Position numbers and translations under genes: made by a program. A stretch of 64,000 bases of DNA. It comes from Legionella rowbothamii (GTDB taxonomy: Bacteria > Pseudomonadota > Gammaproteobacteria > Legionellales > Legionellaceae). Positions 18,041-25,318 of this stretch are shown one piece after another (the stretch's first letter is position 1; the number at the start of each line of letters is the position of its first letter). The stretch lies in contig NZ_CAAAIM010000009.1 of NCBI RefSeq assembly GCF_900639985.1, positions 62,001-126,000 on the forward strand. Reading direction: 5' to 3'. A model generated the notes under the pieces. That model searched no databases. It was not told the DNA's origin and saw nothing but the letters and a program-made list of their open reading frames with translations.

Positions 18041-18101
18041 AATACTTGACAATCGATCTAAATGAGAGTCAAAATATGGATTTTTGAGTCCCTCATACCT
18101 C

Positions 18102-18983
18102 ATGCCGCAAATTACAGACTTTTCTCAATTCCTTGAAACAGAAGTAATCAGAACCAATACAGGTTATCAATATCAACTTGGTTTACCCATTATTCCTCAA
18201 GTACAACATGGGCAAGTATGTAAGTTAAATGCGCTAAGCGTAGTGTTAAATTCCTTAAATAAATTCCGCGGAATGCCAGTGCCGCTACCCATTCGAAAAA
18301 ACGACGGAGAATATTCTTATTCTCTGCGACAGCTTGCTAAAGAAAAATATGGCTCCCAAGTTGGGGAAATATATAGCGCAAAAACTTTAGCCGCGATTGC
18401 TGCAGATAATGGCTACTACAAATCCACTATTTACACCGAAGAACAATTTGATAATTATGTAGACAGAATAATTTCGGCAATCAATGCTAGCGAGGCTCCT
18501 ATTATTTTTTTTGATGTTAATAACGAGGGTGATCCCACATACTTAGCAAGTAATCGTGAACATGCAGTGGTTGTCGCCGGATATTTTACTAGTAATGAAA
18601 GCCAACTTTGTTTTATAGTAAGTCAATGGGGAAAGTATCATTGGATAAAGGCCGAAGATGTTTTTGTGTCAACGAGCCAATTATCCTCTTCTCGTCCACC
18701 GGAGACATTCTTCAAATATGAAGCTGGATGGTTTGACCTCTATTCTAAGCGTTTTTTTCCTCCCAATGCTTTTGAAAAACCACCTTCTGACAGAAGAAAA
18801 GCACATGAATTACCTATGGAGGACGGTGGTTTAAAAAATAAAATTTTTATCGTTCACCAACAACCTCAAACTACGAATCAACTTTCATTTTGGTCTTCGC
18901 CGACATATTTAACAACTAAAGAATCTGAACTTCTTTTTAGGCAGGATTTAATTCGTAAAAATATCGTTCATACTTCTCTATGA
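18102..18983 (+). CDS. Papain-like (C39-like) cysteine peptidase fold protein, candidate effector
   Basis: 293 residues. VQHGQVCKLNALSVVLN puts a Cys at residue 40 in a Q-x5-C-x-L-N-A setting typical of papain/C39-like peptidases. REHAVVVAGYF supplies the His (154), and FIVSQWGKYHW (174-177) takes the place of the papain NSWG, with Ser where Asn is usual. No signal peptide or membrane segment is present. The C-terminal ~80 residues are polar and may be unstructured, which suits a Dot/Icm-type secretion signal. The ATG at 18102 is preferred to an earlier TTG. It is followed by two more unlinked hypothetical genes of similar character. Protease activity is inferred from motifs. Confidence 0.6.
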   Translation: MPQITDFSQFLETEVIRTNTGYQYQLGLPIIPQVQHGQVCKLNALSVVLNSLNKFRGMPVPLPIRKNDGEYSYSLRQLAKEKYGSQVGEIYSAKTLAAIAADNGYYKSTIYTEEQFDNYVDRIISAINASEAPIIFFDVNNEGDPTYLASNREHAVVVAGYFTSNESQLCFIVSQWGKYHWIKAEDVFVSTSQLSSSRPPETFFKYEAGWFDLYSKRFFPPNAFEKPPSDRRKAHELPMEDGGLKNKIFIVHQQPQTTNQLSFWSSPTYLTTKESELLFRQDLIRKNIVHTSL

Positions 18984-19248
18984 ACAATCAAAGCTCATCT
19001 AAATAGACGATTCTCTGACTAGCTGTGCCTGGGATAAAAAAAATTTTTACTGGTCTATAAGTAGTAATACCGCTTGCCCCGGAGAAATAATCTTTCTAGC
19101 CACATTGGCATCCTATAATAACTTTATGTTTCTAAATTATAGATCTATAAACAACTAATTGAATAAAAACAATCAAAATATTAAGAGGTTTCACTTAGTA
19201 ACTAAAAAGATGTAAAATATACATAAAAACGACCTTGGTGATTACGTT

Positions 19249-20031
19249 ATGGGCAAAATGAATGAGCATGGAAAATTCACTCCGTTTCCCGGATTATCAG
19301 TTATATCTAGCATTCATTCTGAGGATGAGCCATTTTGGAAAAATATATTTAATTTTTTACAGCAAGACCCTCTGATAGCTGAGCACTATTCATTGCTTCC
19401 ACTAAGCAGTTACCATATGACTACTTATAATTTATTTGTGCAAAATCATACCTCTGAAGACCAGTGGCTGGAGTTTATTGACAAGAACTTGACATTTTTT
19501 CAATTAATGCATGAGCATTTGCTGATGTTTTTAAATTTCTCCCCTTCAATTATACAAAGTACCAAGATTATTACCAAGCCCGTATTACAATTGGTAGTCG
19601 ATATTTCACCCGTACAAAAAGAGAAAATTGTGAGCATTGCTTCGTTTTTTAATTTAAGCAAAAATATTGCTTTTCCTTTTCATATCACCTTGGGTTATCA
19701 ACTTAAAGAATTAAATCATGCGGACCAAGAAAAGATAGAGAAAACACTATGGGCAAATGTCCATAAGCTAATGTTACCTGACACAGTTCTATCCTTAAAA
19801 CCACCCACTCTAAGCTATTTTAATGATATGACCGCATTTATACCTTGGGATGGCCGTATTAATCCTTTTAGAACCTCCTCGACCAGCATGTTGGATTCCT
19901 CTCCTCCCCTACAAGAAAAACCCTTAGTAGCCAATTCTTTCTCTCAGAACAGTAATAATACCTTCTTTTCCGGAGAGAAAAATAACTCAACAAATCAAGA
20001 TGAATTCACCAACAAGAACTCATTAAAGTAA
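19249..20031 (+). CDS. 2H phosphoesterase superfamily (DUF1868-like) protein, candidate effector
   Basis: 260 residues. It opens with GKFTPFPGLSVISSIH and then PLSSYHMTTYNLF, close to the DUF1868 pattern. The two HxT motifs of the 2H superfamily are H56-M-T58 and H145-I-T147 (FPFHITLGYQL). 2H enzymes hydrolyse cyclic 2',3' nucleotide ends, 2'-5' oligoadenylates or ADP-ribose 1''-2'' cyclic phosphate. The last ~45 residues are rich in Ser, Asn and Gln and look like a disordered tail, which could carry a secretion signal. The gene stands alone, with about 265 bases before and after. The substrate is unknown. Confidence 0.72.
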   Translation: MGKMNEHGKFTPFPGLSVISSIHSEDEPFWKNIFNFLQQDPLIAEHYSLLPLSSYHMTTYNLFVQNHTSEDQWLEFIDKNLTFFQLMHEHLLMFLNFSPSIIQSTKIITKPVLQLVVDISPVQKEKIVSIASFFNLSKNIAFPFHITLGYQLKELNHADQEKIEKTLWANVHKLMLPDTVLSLKPPTLSYFNDMTAFIPWDGRINPFRTSSTSMLDSSPPLQEKPLVANSFSQNSNNTFFSGEKNNSTNQDEFTNKNSLK

Positions 20032-20306
20032 CTGCATTAATGTAATGAGGGCACCATCAATTTAACTGTTGCTCTAGACTATAAATTATTTAGAGCGTTT
20101 TCGCGATCTTGGAAAGGAAACCGACACGATACCTTTATCCCTTCGAAACCAATTTGCCTTGGACTTAAATATGAGGATGAAAAAAAGCGTGCTACAGTTT
20201 CTAGCTTACTCATGGAGGCAATTATATTTTAAAGCGGTCGTTTAAGTTTTTGTTAATATTTAAGTGCTACAATCCCGCATTCAAATTTTATACATAAGGG
20301 TTTGTT

Positions 20307-21047
20307 ATGCCACACTTATCCACTGATTTTGGTGATGTGATTAGCCAAGTTTCAAAACGCAAAAGAAATACAACAGAGCCCCCTGAACCAACACTCAAAA
20401 AAAACAAGCACACACCGAATCAGGAGGGTACATTCTTTACCCCATCTGAAAAGCAAATTGCCTCAACAGCTTTATTATCATTAGCCCTAGTCCCAGAAAT
20501 AATAAATCATGTTCCAGAGGAAAAATATATTAACGACAGCCAGAAGGTCAATGAATGGGTCACAGAATGGAAAGAGGAATATGGTTCTTCTTATATCTTA
20601 GAATCGCTAGGACGTGCTTTATTAGATGCAGCAACTTTATTACAGAAACAAAAATCGCCCCTTCACCAGCAAAAAAACAATCCAGTAATTCAATTTGCGG
20701 TTAAATTTTTATTAATGTCCATTGCTCATTTAGACGATCCAACTGAAGAGCAGCGGGCACTCTCATCAGTCTATGCAGCACTCTTAAAACCTTTTACCAT
20801 GTTTTCTATATTTGAGTTATCCCCTAAATATTATTTAGAACATTTACGACTTCGCTTTGTCCAATCTTCGAATATGCCTAGTTTTCATAATTTAAGTATT
20901 GAGGAGATGGTAGATGTAGTATTTCAAACACTAGCCTCCACATGCACCGAAAAAGAATACGATCTCATAGTACCAGCTCTTTTGAAATCGATTCAAAATT
21001 CTGATGAGGAACATATAAGTACAGAAAGTTCCCGCAATAGCATTTAA
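20307..21047 (+). CDS. Hypothetical protein with basic NLS-like N-terminus
   Basis: 246 residues; I do not recognise the family. An AAGGG ribosome-binding site precedes the ATG. Residues ~16-34 contain two clusters of basic residues (SKRKR and LKKNK) separated by a Pro/Glu stretch, like a bipartite nuclear localisation signal. The rest is predicted mostly helical and soluble (TALLSLALVPEII, LLDAATLLQKQ, VKFLLMSIAHL) and ends in an acidic, Ser-rich tail (SDEEHISTESSRNSI). Helical architecture, an acidic C-terminus and a basic N-terminus fit a Legionella effector, but this is inference. Confidence 0.6.
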   Translation: MPHLSTDFGDVISQVSKRKRNTTEPPEPTLKKNKHTPNQEGTFFTPSEKQIASTALLSLALVPEIINHVPEEKYINDSQKVNEWVTEWKEEYGSSYILESLGRALLDAATLLQKQKSPLHQQKNNPVIQFAVKFLLMSIAHLDDPTEEQRALSSVYAALLKPFTMFSIFELSPKYYLEHLRLRFVQSSNMPSFHNLSIEEMVDVVFQTLASTCTEKEYDLIVPALLKSIQNSDEEHISTESSRNSI

Positions 21048-21094
21048 TTCATTTAAATTTAGGGCTCCGTTGCCAATTATTGGCCGGAACCCTG

Positions 21095-21319
21095 AATGCG
21101 GTTTTTCATAGACTACACCACACTCTATCGCTGGGTTCAGTATTACGCTCCCGAATTAAAAAAGCGACAAAAGGAGAGTGGAAATACCTGTATCGCGCAA
21201 TCGATGAAGGGTGCAATACAATTGATTTTTACATTTCCCACCGCAGCAATGGCATTGCGTCGATGGGACAAATAAAAATCAATGCCACCGCCTTGCATCG
21301 CGTTTTTATGCCAGGCTAG
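21095..21319 (+). pseudogene. IS6-family transposase fragment, plus-strand copy
   Basis: Frames at 21115-21165 read TTLYRWVQYYAPELKKRQ, and after a frame change 21170-21240 reads KGEWKYLYRAIDEGCNTIDFYI. Both are consecutive parts of IS6/IS26-type transposases, with the segment carrying the first catalytic Asp (W-VDETY-x-K) deleted. The rest to 21319 is degraded. It faces a second fragment on the opposite strand directly downstream, so at least two insertions or a rearranged one left these traces. Confidence 0.75.
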
Positions 21320-21496
21320 CCGCTTTAAGATCGGGGCATAGAACTGAACTCAACGATAAACTGTGGTGGGATCCAATTTAAGACCACGTTCCTTAACCAT
21401 TTTTTTCAAATCTCTATAGCCGATCCCGTATTTACAATCCCAACGGACACATTGCAGGATCAATTCATCCTTGAAAATGACGCCATTTAAAGGCTA
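21310..21496 (-). pseudogene. IS6-family transposase N-terminal fragment, minus-strand copy
   Basis: Read on the minus strand, the segment gives FKWRHFQ, then (after a small shift) LILQCVRWDCKYGIGYRDLK, DPTTVYR-stop-VQFYAP and LKRLAW. This is the HTH-bearing N-terminal part of an IS6/IS26-type transposase with an in-frame stop in place of the conserved Trp. It lies tail to tail with the plus-strand fragment ending at 21319. Similar N-terminal fragments recur at 22140 and 40066. Confidence 0.78.
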
Positions 21497-21762
21497 TAGG
21501 TTTGGTCGAACGAATAATAAAGGGAGGATTACCCTGATATTTGGATTTTTGGTTAACTGTAAAGAATTACCTGAATATTTAGCAGAGGAAAATAACCATC
21601 CTGAAGAATTTCGTCATAGCCCTCGTTAAAAATTTGCCTAATTGGGTTGGCTTCTTATACAATCCAGCCATTATTTGTAATCTCCCGCATCATTCAGAGC
21701 TAAGTGAGGAATGGTGCGGGGAGCTATATGGTTTATTTATTCTTTAATAGAGGGGCTATGTT
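21497..21762. other. Gap with a short coding-like fragment and a hairpin
   Basis: On the plus strand 21533-21629 is an open stretch ending FLVNCKELPEYLAEENNHPE..., which looks protein-like but has no proper start and no recognisable family. It may be the tail of a gene cut off by the IS6 remnants. A strong hairpin lies at 21684-21720, and the GAGGGG ribosome-binding site of the next small gene at about 21751. Confidence 0.4.
21684..21720. terminator. 12-bp stem-loop, possible terminator or mRNA leader structure
   Basis: CCCGCATCATTC (21684-21695) pairs with GAATGGTGCGGG (21709-21720), with one G-T pair and a 13-base loop. There is no T-run on the plus strand right after it, so it may equally be a leader hairpin of the small gene that starts 43 bases downstream. 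Confidence 0.4.
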
Positions 21763-21978
21763 ATGAGTTTTTCATTTTTCGAAAATGATAATAAATCGGA
21801 CAGGTTGGCAACAAAAGAAAATATGATGGTTGTTGGCGGGATTTTTGCTGCATGCGCATTAGCTGCGGTATCCCTGACCGCTTTTTTTGTTGCGTTAGCT
21901 GTTACAATTTGTTTTTTCGGGTACCAAGCGATGCAAGAGAAAGACGATTCAATTAGTTTTACCATTAGATTGCCATAG
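21763..21978 (+). CDS. Small membrane protein of unknown function
   Basis: 71 residues: a short polar N-terminus (MSFSFFENDNKSDR), a long hydrophobic stretch at residues ~22-53 (VVGGIFAACALAAVSLTAFF... to a Phe/Gly-rich end) that could form one or two membrane helices, and a polar tail. The ATG is preceded by GAGGGG at a suitable distance, which favours this strand over a 69-residue reading on the minus strand of the same DNA. I do not recognise the family. It lies in IS-rich DNA and could be a remnant or a small toxin-like peptide; nothing shows which. Confidence 0.45.
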   Translation: MSFSFFENDNKSDRLATKENMMVVGGIFAACALAAVSLTAFFVALAVTICFFGYQAMQEKDDSISFTIRLP

Positions 21979-22378
21979 ACAGCCAGGAGTTCTTCGTCTT
22001 GTAATGGATTATCCCTAAGTTGATGGTTATCGAACTTGGGGATAGTCGCCGCTATTTTTCTGCTGGGTTTCTGTTTGTTATTTGTTACTCTAACCCAAAT
22101 CCTTGATGTTATAGGAATTCAAAAGTTAAGTTGACGATGTCCTAATAACTAATCCCGTATTTACAATACCAACGCACGCATTGCAGAATCAATTTCCCCT
22201 AGAAATGACGCCATTTGAATGTAACCGGTTTTGTTGAACGCAATCCCTTAAAATGATTAGCTTAAATTATATTCTACTTTTCGTTTTTGCAAGGGAGCTT
22301 GATTTAATTCTCCAAGGGGTACGCTAGTCTTGAATTCGATCAACTTACGCTGACCAGCGAAAGAAATTTAAAAAACAT
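21979..22378. other. Gap carrying an IS6 remnant
   Basis: The stretch holds a small minus-strand IS6 fragment (22140-22222) and otherwise short broken frames on both strands. An imperfect TCCCTAAGTTGATGG...GAACTTGGGGATA inverted repeat around 22010-22046 could fold into a hairpin downstream of the small membrane protein gene. Confidence 0.4.
22140..22222 (-). pseudogene. IS6-family transposase N-terminal fragment
   Basis: The minus strand reads FKWRHF, stop, then LILQCVRWYCKYGISY, the start of an IS6/IS26-type transposase, and breaks off after about 30 codons. It is similar to the fragments at 21390-21496 and 40066-40150, so the same IS has left several N-terminal scars. Confidence 0.75.
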
Positions 22379-22699
22379 CTATTCAGAAAATGGTTTCATT
22401 CTATTCTGGTATCTTTCTTCTGCGTTTCTTTCTTTTTGTTCCAAAGTATCTTGAGTTTTAAACCAAGAAAACCATCCTCTTTTCGGAGCACTAACCACGT
22501 CATCTCTCAACTTCTGATTAGCAACATCAATAATTTTGATATTGTCATTAACAGAGCATCCATTGATAAAAGAAAAAATATGAAAGTATATTTCTGCTGG
22601 AATTTTTCCTTCTCTAACTAATTGCTATCCTTGAAATGCCCAGACATTTGCGGCTGTTGATAAATATTCTTTTGCTTGTTCCAAATCGCATGCAGACAT
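22379..22699 (-). pseudogene. Hypothetical protein gene interrupted by an in-frame TAG
   Basis: From the ATG at 22699 to the TAG at 22379-22381 the frame reads as a 106-residue protein with a single amber codon after residue 24 (22625-22627). It reads MSACDLEQAKEYLSTAAN before the amber and QLVREGKIPAEIYFHIF, then SVNDNIKIIDVANQKLRDDV and KRGWFSWFKTQDTLEQKE after it. Amino-acid use is natural on both sides, so this is one gene with a recent nonsense mutation or, less likely, a read-through stop. I do not recognise the family. It is divergent from the broken YhcG-like gene, with a palindrome between them. Confidence 0.55.
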
Positions 22700-22721
22700 T
22701 ATTTTTCGTTACTATATAATT

Positions 22722-22739
22722 ATGTCTGCACACAGACAT
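22722..22739. promoter_or_regulatory. Operator-like palindrome between divergent genes
   Basis: ATGTCTG-CACA-CAGACAT is a perfect 7-bp inverted repeat with a 4-base spacer. A further CAGACAT half-site (22693-22699) covers the start codon of the minus-strand gene. Three evenly oriented half-sites in a 48-base divergent promoter region suggest a repressor operator. The regulator is not known. Confidence 0.45.
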
Positions 22740-22755
22740 ATTGTAGAGGAAGGAA

Positions 22756-23060
22756 GTGGATAGAGACCTCTCTAGCATAAATGAAGAACAGTTGTATTCT
22801 GATATTAGTCAATTGATAAAGGTTACTTAGCAGCGAACCTTACATGAAATTATAGGGATGGGGTTCTATTATATTGGCATATAGGACGACGTATTAATCA
22901 AGAAATATTAAAATATGAACGAGTGGCTTATGGCGCGAGTGTTTTAAAACTCTAGCAGATAAGTTACAAACAAATTTCGGAAAAGGTTTTGGTTTGCGTA
23001 TCATACATCCGTGCACAATTTGAAAAATTTTTTCCTGACAAGGATAATAGCACAATTTAA
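22756..23060 (+). pseudogene. DUF1016 (YhcG-type) nuclease gene, degraded N-terminal part
   Basis: Starting with a GTG behind AGAGGAAGGA, the frames read LSSINEEQLYSDISQLIKVT, stop, then WHIGRRINQEILKYERVAYG and, after a shift, TLADKLQTNFGKGFGLR. This is the conserved N-terminal DUF1016 domain, with at least one nonsense codon and two frameshifts. The C-terminal nuclease half is missing. An intact relative starts 155 bases downstream on the same strand, but the two are not recent duplicates, since their N-terminal sequences differ. Confidence 0.78.
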
Positions 23061-23215
23061 TTGTAGCCGTTTTAGCCCGTATTTAAGAATATTACGTAAA
23101 TTATTTTTCAATTACAGCGTTAGAAAAATTATTAGTTCTGACCTTTATTACAAGACTATATTGAGTTCCAATCATATGAGAAAATTATAAAATATTTAAA
23201 GGGAAGAGAGGTTTT

Positions 23216-24220
23216 ATGATGGGTAAAATACAGCCCGGCCTGACTCATGAACAAAATTTCGATGATATTGTTAACCTGATTAAGTCTTCAAAAAATCTAG
23301 CTTATCAAGCAGTTAATACTGTGTTGATCGATCTATATTGGCGTATTGGTGAATACATAAGTAAAAAAATATCACATGCTGAATGGGGTGAGGGGGTTGT
23401 TGAGCAGCTAGCAAGCTATATTTCTCGAACTCAACCTGGGATTAGAGGTTTCACCAGGCCAAATCTTTTTCGGATGAAGCAATTTTATGAGATTTACCAT
23501 AGGGATGAAATTGTCTCACCGCTGGTGAGACAATTACCTTGGACACATAATTTAATTATTATTAACCAAAGTAAAAGCAAAGACGAGCGTGATTTTTATC
23601 TCCATAAATGTATTAGAGAACAATGGAGCAAACGAGAATTAGAACGACAATTTAAAGCAGCACTTTTCGAAAGGACTATCTTAAATCCGGTCCAGGTAAC
23701 TGGATCTTTAGAACAAACTCACCCTGAAGCAAAAAATGCATTTAAAGATGCATATATGGTAGAGTTTTTAGGCCTTCAGGATGATCACGAAGAAATAGAT
23801 CTGCATAAGGCATTATTAGCCAAGCTAAAAAACTTTTTAATAGAGCTGGGTAGGGATTTTTGTTTTGTGGGAACTGAATATCCACTTCAAGTAGGCGGGA
23901 GAGACTTTTTTATAGATTTGCTATTTTTTCATAGAGGGTTAAATTGCTTAGTTGCTGTAGAACTAAAGGTAGGGCGGTTTGAGCCAGAATATTTAGGTAA
24001 GATGTCGTTTTACTTGGAGGGGCTAGATCGCACAGTGAAAAAATCTCACGAAAATCCTTCCATAGGATTATTGTTATGCGCGAGCAAGGATAAAGAGGTT
24101 GTTGAGTTTTCATTAAATAGAACCTTATCACCTGCATTAATTGCTGAGTATCAAATACAATTGCCAGATAAAAAGTTATTACAAGAAAAATTGCATGAGT
24201 TGTTATTAGAAGACGAATAA
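23216..24220 (+). CDS. DUF1016 / PD-(D/E)xK nuclease-domain protein (YhcG-type)
   Basis: 334 residues. The N-terminal half is the DUF1016 domain (LIDLYWRIGEYISKKI, GFTRPNLFRMKQFYEIY, QLPWTHNLIII, REQWSKRELERQ). The C-terminal half is the nuclease fold with the PD-(D/E)xK residues in GGRDFFIDLLFFHRGLNCLVAVELKVGRF (Asp ~229, Glu and Lys ~246-248). YhcG-type proteins are widespread on mobile DNA; their role is not settled, with defence or recombination suggested. AAGAGAGG precedes the tandem ATGs. A 27-bp palindrome lies inside the gene (23509-23535) and again 6 bases after the stop. The gene sits among IS remnants, consistent with horizontal acquisition. Confidence 0.85.
   Translation: MMGKIQPGLTHEQNFDDIVNLIKSSKNLAYQAVNTVLIDLYWRIGEYISKKISHAEWGEGVVEQLASYISRTQPGIRGFTRPNLFRMKQFYEIYHRDEIVSPLVRQLPWTHNLIIINQSKSKDERDFYLHKCIREQWSKRELERQFKAALFERTILNPVQVTGSLEQTHPEAKNAFKDAYMVEFLGLQDDHEEIDLHKALLAKLKNFLIELGRDFCFVGTEYPLQVGGRDFFIDLLFFHRGLNCLVAVELKVGRFEPEYLGKMSFYLEGLDRTVKKSHENPSIGLLLCASKDKEVVEFSLNRTLSPALIAEYQIQLPDKKLLQEKLHELLLEDE
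23509..23535. repeat. 27-bp palindrome, copy inside the YhcG-type gene
   Basis: AATTGTCTCACC, spacer GCT, GGTGAGACAATT: perfect 12-bp arms. In the protein it encodes the conserved EIVSPLVRQLPW stretch of the DUF1016 domain. The same arms recur at 24227. Confidence 0.95.
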
Positions 24221-24226
24221 GAAAGC

Positions 24227-24253
24227 AATTGTCTCACCAGTGGTGAGACAATT
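24227..24253. repeat. 27-bp palindrome, copy just after the YhcG-type gene
   Basis: The arms AATTGTCTCACC and GGTGAGACAATT are identical to those at 23509; only the 3-base spacer differs (AGT). It starts 6 bases after the stop codon, so it may serve as a transcription end, although only a weak T-rich tract follows. Confidence 0.93.
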
Positions 24254-24442
24254 TCAAATTTATTATAATCGCATGATATTTAAAGTAATTTAACTGATTA
24301 TTGGTAAAAATAGATCTATATTACAACAATGATTTGATTATAAAGTGTATGAAAGAACTTTAAAAGGCAGTGGGGGGCATTATTCCTTGCTGATAACCTC
24401 TAATTGTTACCAATGCGAAGATTTGGGTTGTAGATTATAACA

Positions 24443-24530
24443 GACCTCCGGCCGGGATCTTTGTGAAAAGGGTCATGTCTATACAGAGACAGTGTAATTA
24501 ACTGAATCAAAAGGTTCGTTGCCTATAATA
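24443..24530. repeat. 88-bp direct repeat, left copy
   Basis: The segment from GACCTCCGGCCG to TTCGTTGCCT is about 85% identical to 26597-26684 in the same orientation. It contains GAGACAGTGTAATTAACTG, which resembles the inward end of an IS256-type inverted repeat; the other end may be GAGTGTTCATTTAACTG (minus strand, near 25200). The repeats may be left ends of the IS256-family element whose transposase fragment lies just downstream. Confidence 0.85.
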
Positions 24531-24624
24531 CGCGATCCGTGGCAATATTAACCTAAATCCCAATGGTTGGGCTTTTGATATAATATATTAAAAAACATTG
24601 TATGTAGAGTGAATAATTTGATTG

Positions 24625-25182
24625 ATATTTGCTCGTGGGGTAGATGATATTCTTATTGCCAGCATCGATGGACTTAAGGGATTTCCTGATGCCATTATGG
24701 AAGTATTTCCTCATACGGAAGTGCAACTTTGTGTTGTTCATCAAATTCGCAACTCATTGAAGTATGTGGTCAGCAAAGACCAGAAGGCCTTCATGGCTGA
24801 TTTAAAGCGTGTTTATAAAGCCTCAAGCAAAGACTTAGCGGAGCATCATCTGCTTGAGCTGGAAGAGAAATGGGGAAAAAAATATCCTGCTGTAATAAAG
24901 TCTTGGAATGATCACTGGGAAGCACTATCACAGCACTTTAAATATCCAGGAGAGCTCAGGCGTATCATTTATACGACCAATATTGAAGGTTTTCATCGAC
25001 AAATTCGCAAATACACTAAAAATAAAGGCGCATTCACCAGCGAAAACGCCCTTATCAAACTCATTTACTGTGCTGCTCAGAAAGTACTGGAAAAATGGAA
25101 TCAGCCCATGCACAATTGGGCGCTTATCGTGTCCCAACTAGAAATCTATTTTGAAGACAGACTAACTTTGGGGCTTAGATGA
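24625..25182 (+). pseudogene. IS256-family transposase, C-terminal half only
   Basis: From about 24628 the frame reads RGVDDILIASIDGLKGFPDAIMEVFP, then VQLCVVHQIRNSLKYV, EKWGKKYPAVIKSW and IYTTNIEGFHRQIRK, through to the end (ALIVSQLEIYFEDRL). This is the second half of a mutator/IS256-type transposase. The N-terminal half, including the first DDE Asp, is gone, so the protein is not functional. Downstream, GACACAGTTAAATGAACACTC (25193-25213) is a probable right terminal repeat. The left boundary is abrupt. Confidence 0.85.
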
Positions 25183-25318
25183 GCAATGAGGTGACACAGT
25201 TAAATGAACACTCTTGCTTATATAGTTGGGATCTTCCCAAATCTTAAATTTTTTTGAATTGAATCTTTTTTGCAACGGAACCGTTTTGATTACGCTTCGT
25301 TGTATCAACGCTACTAAT

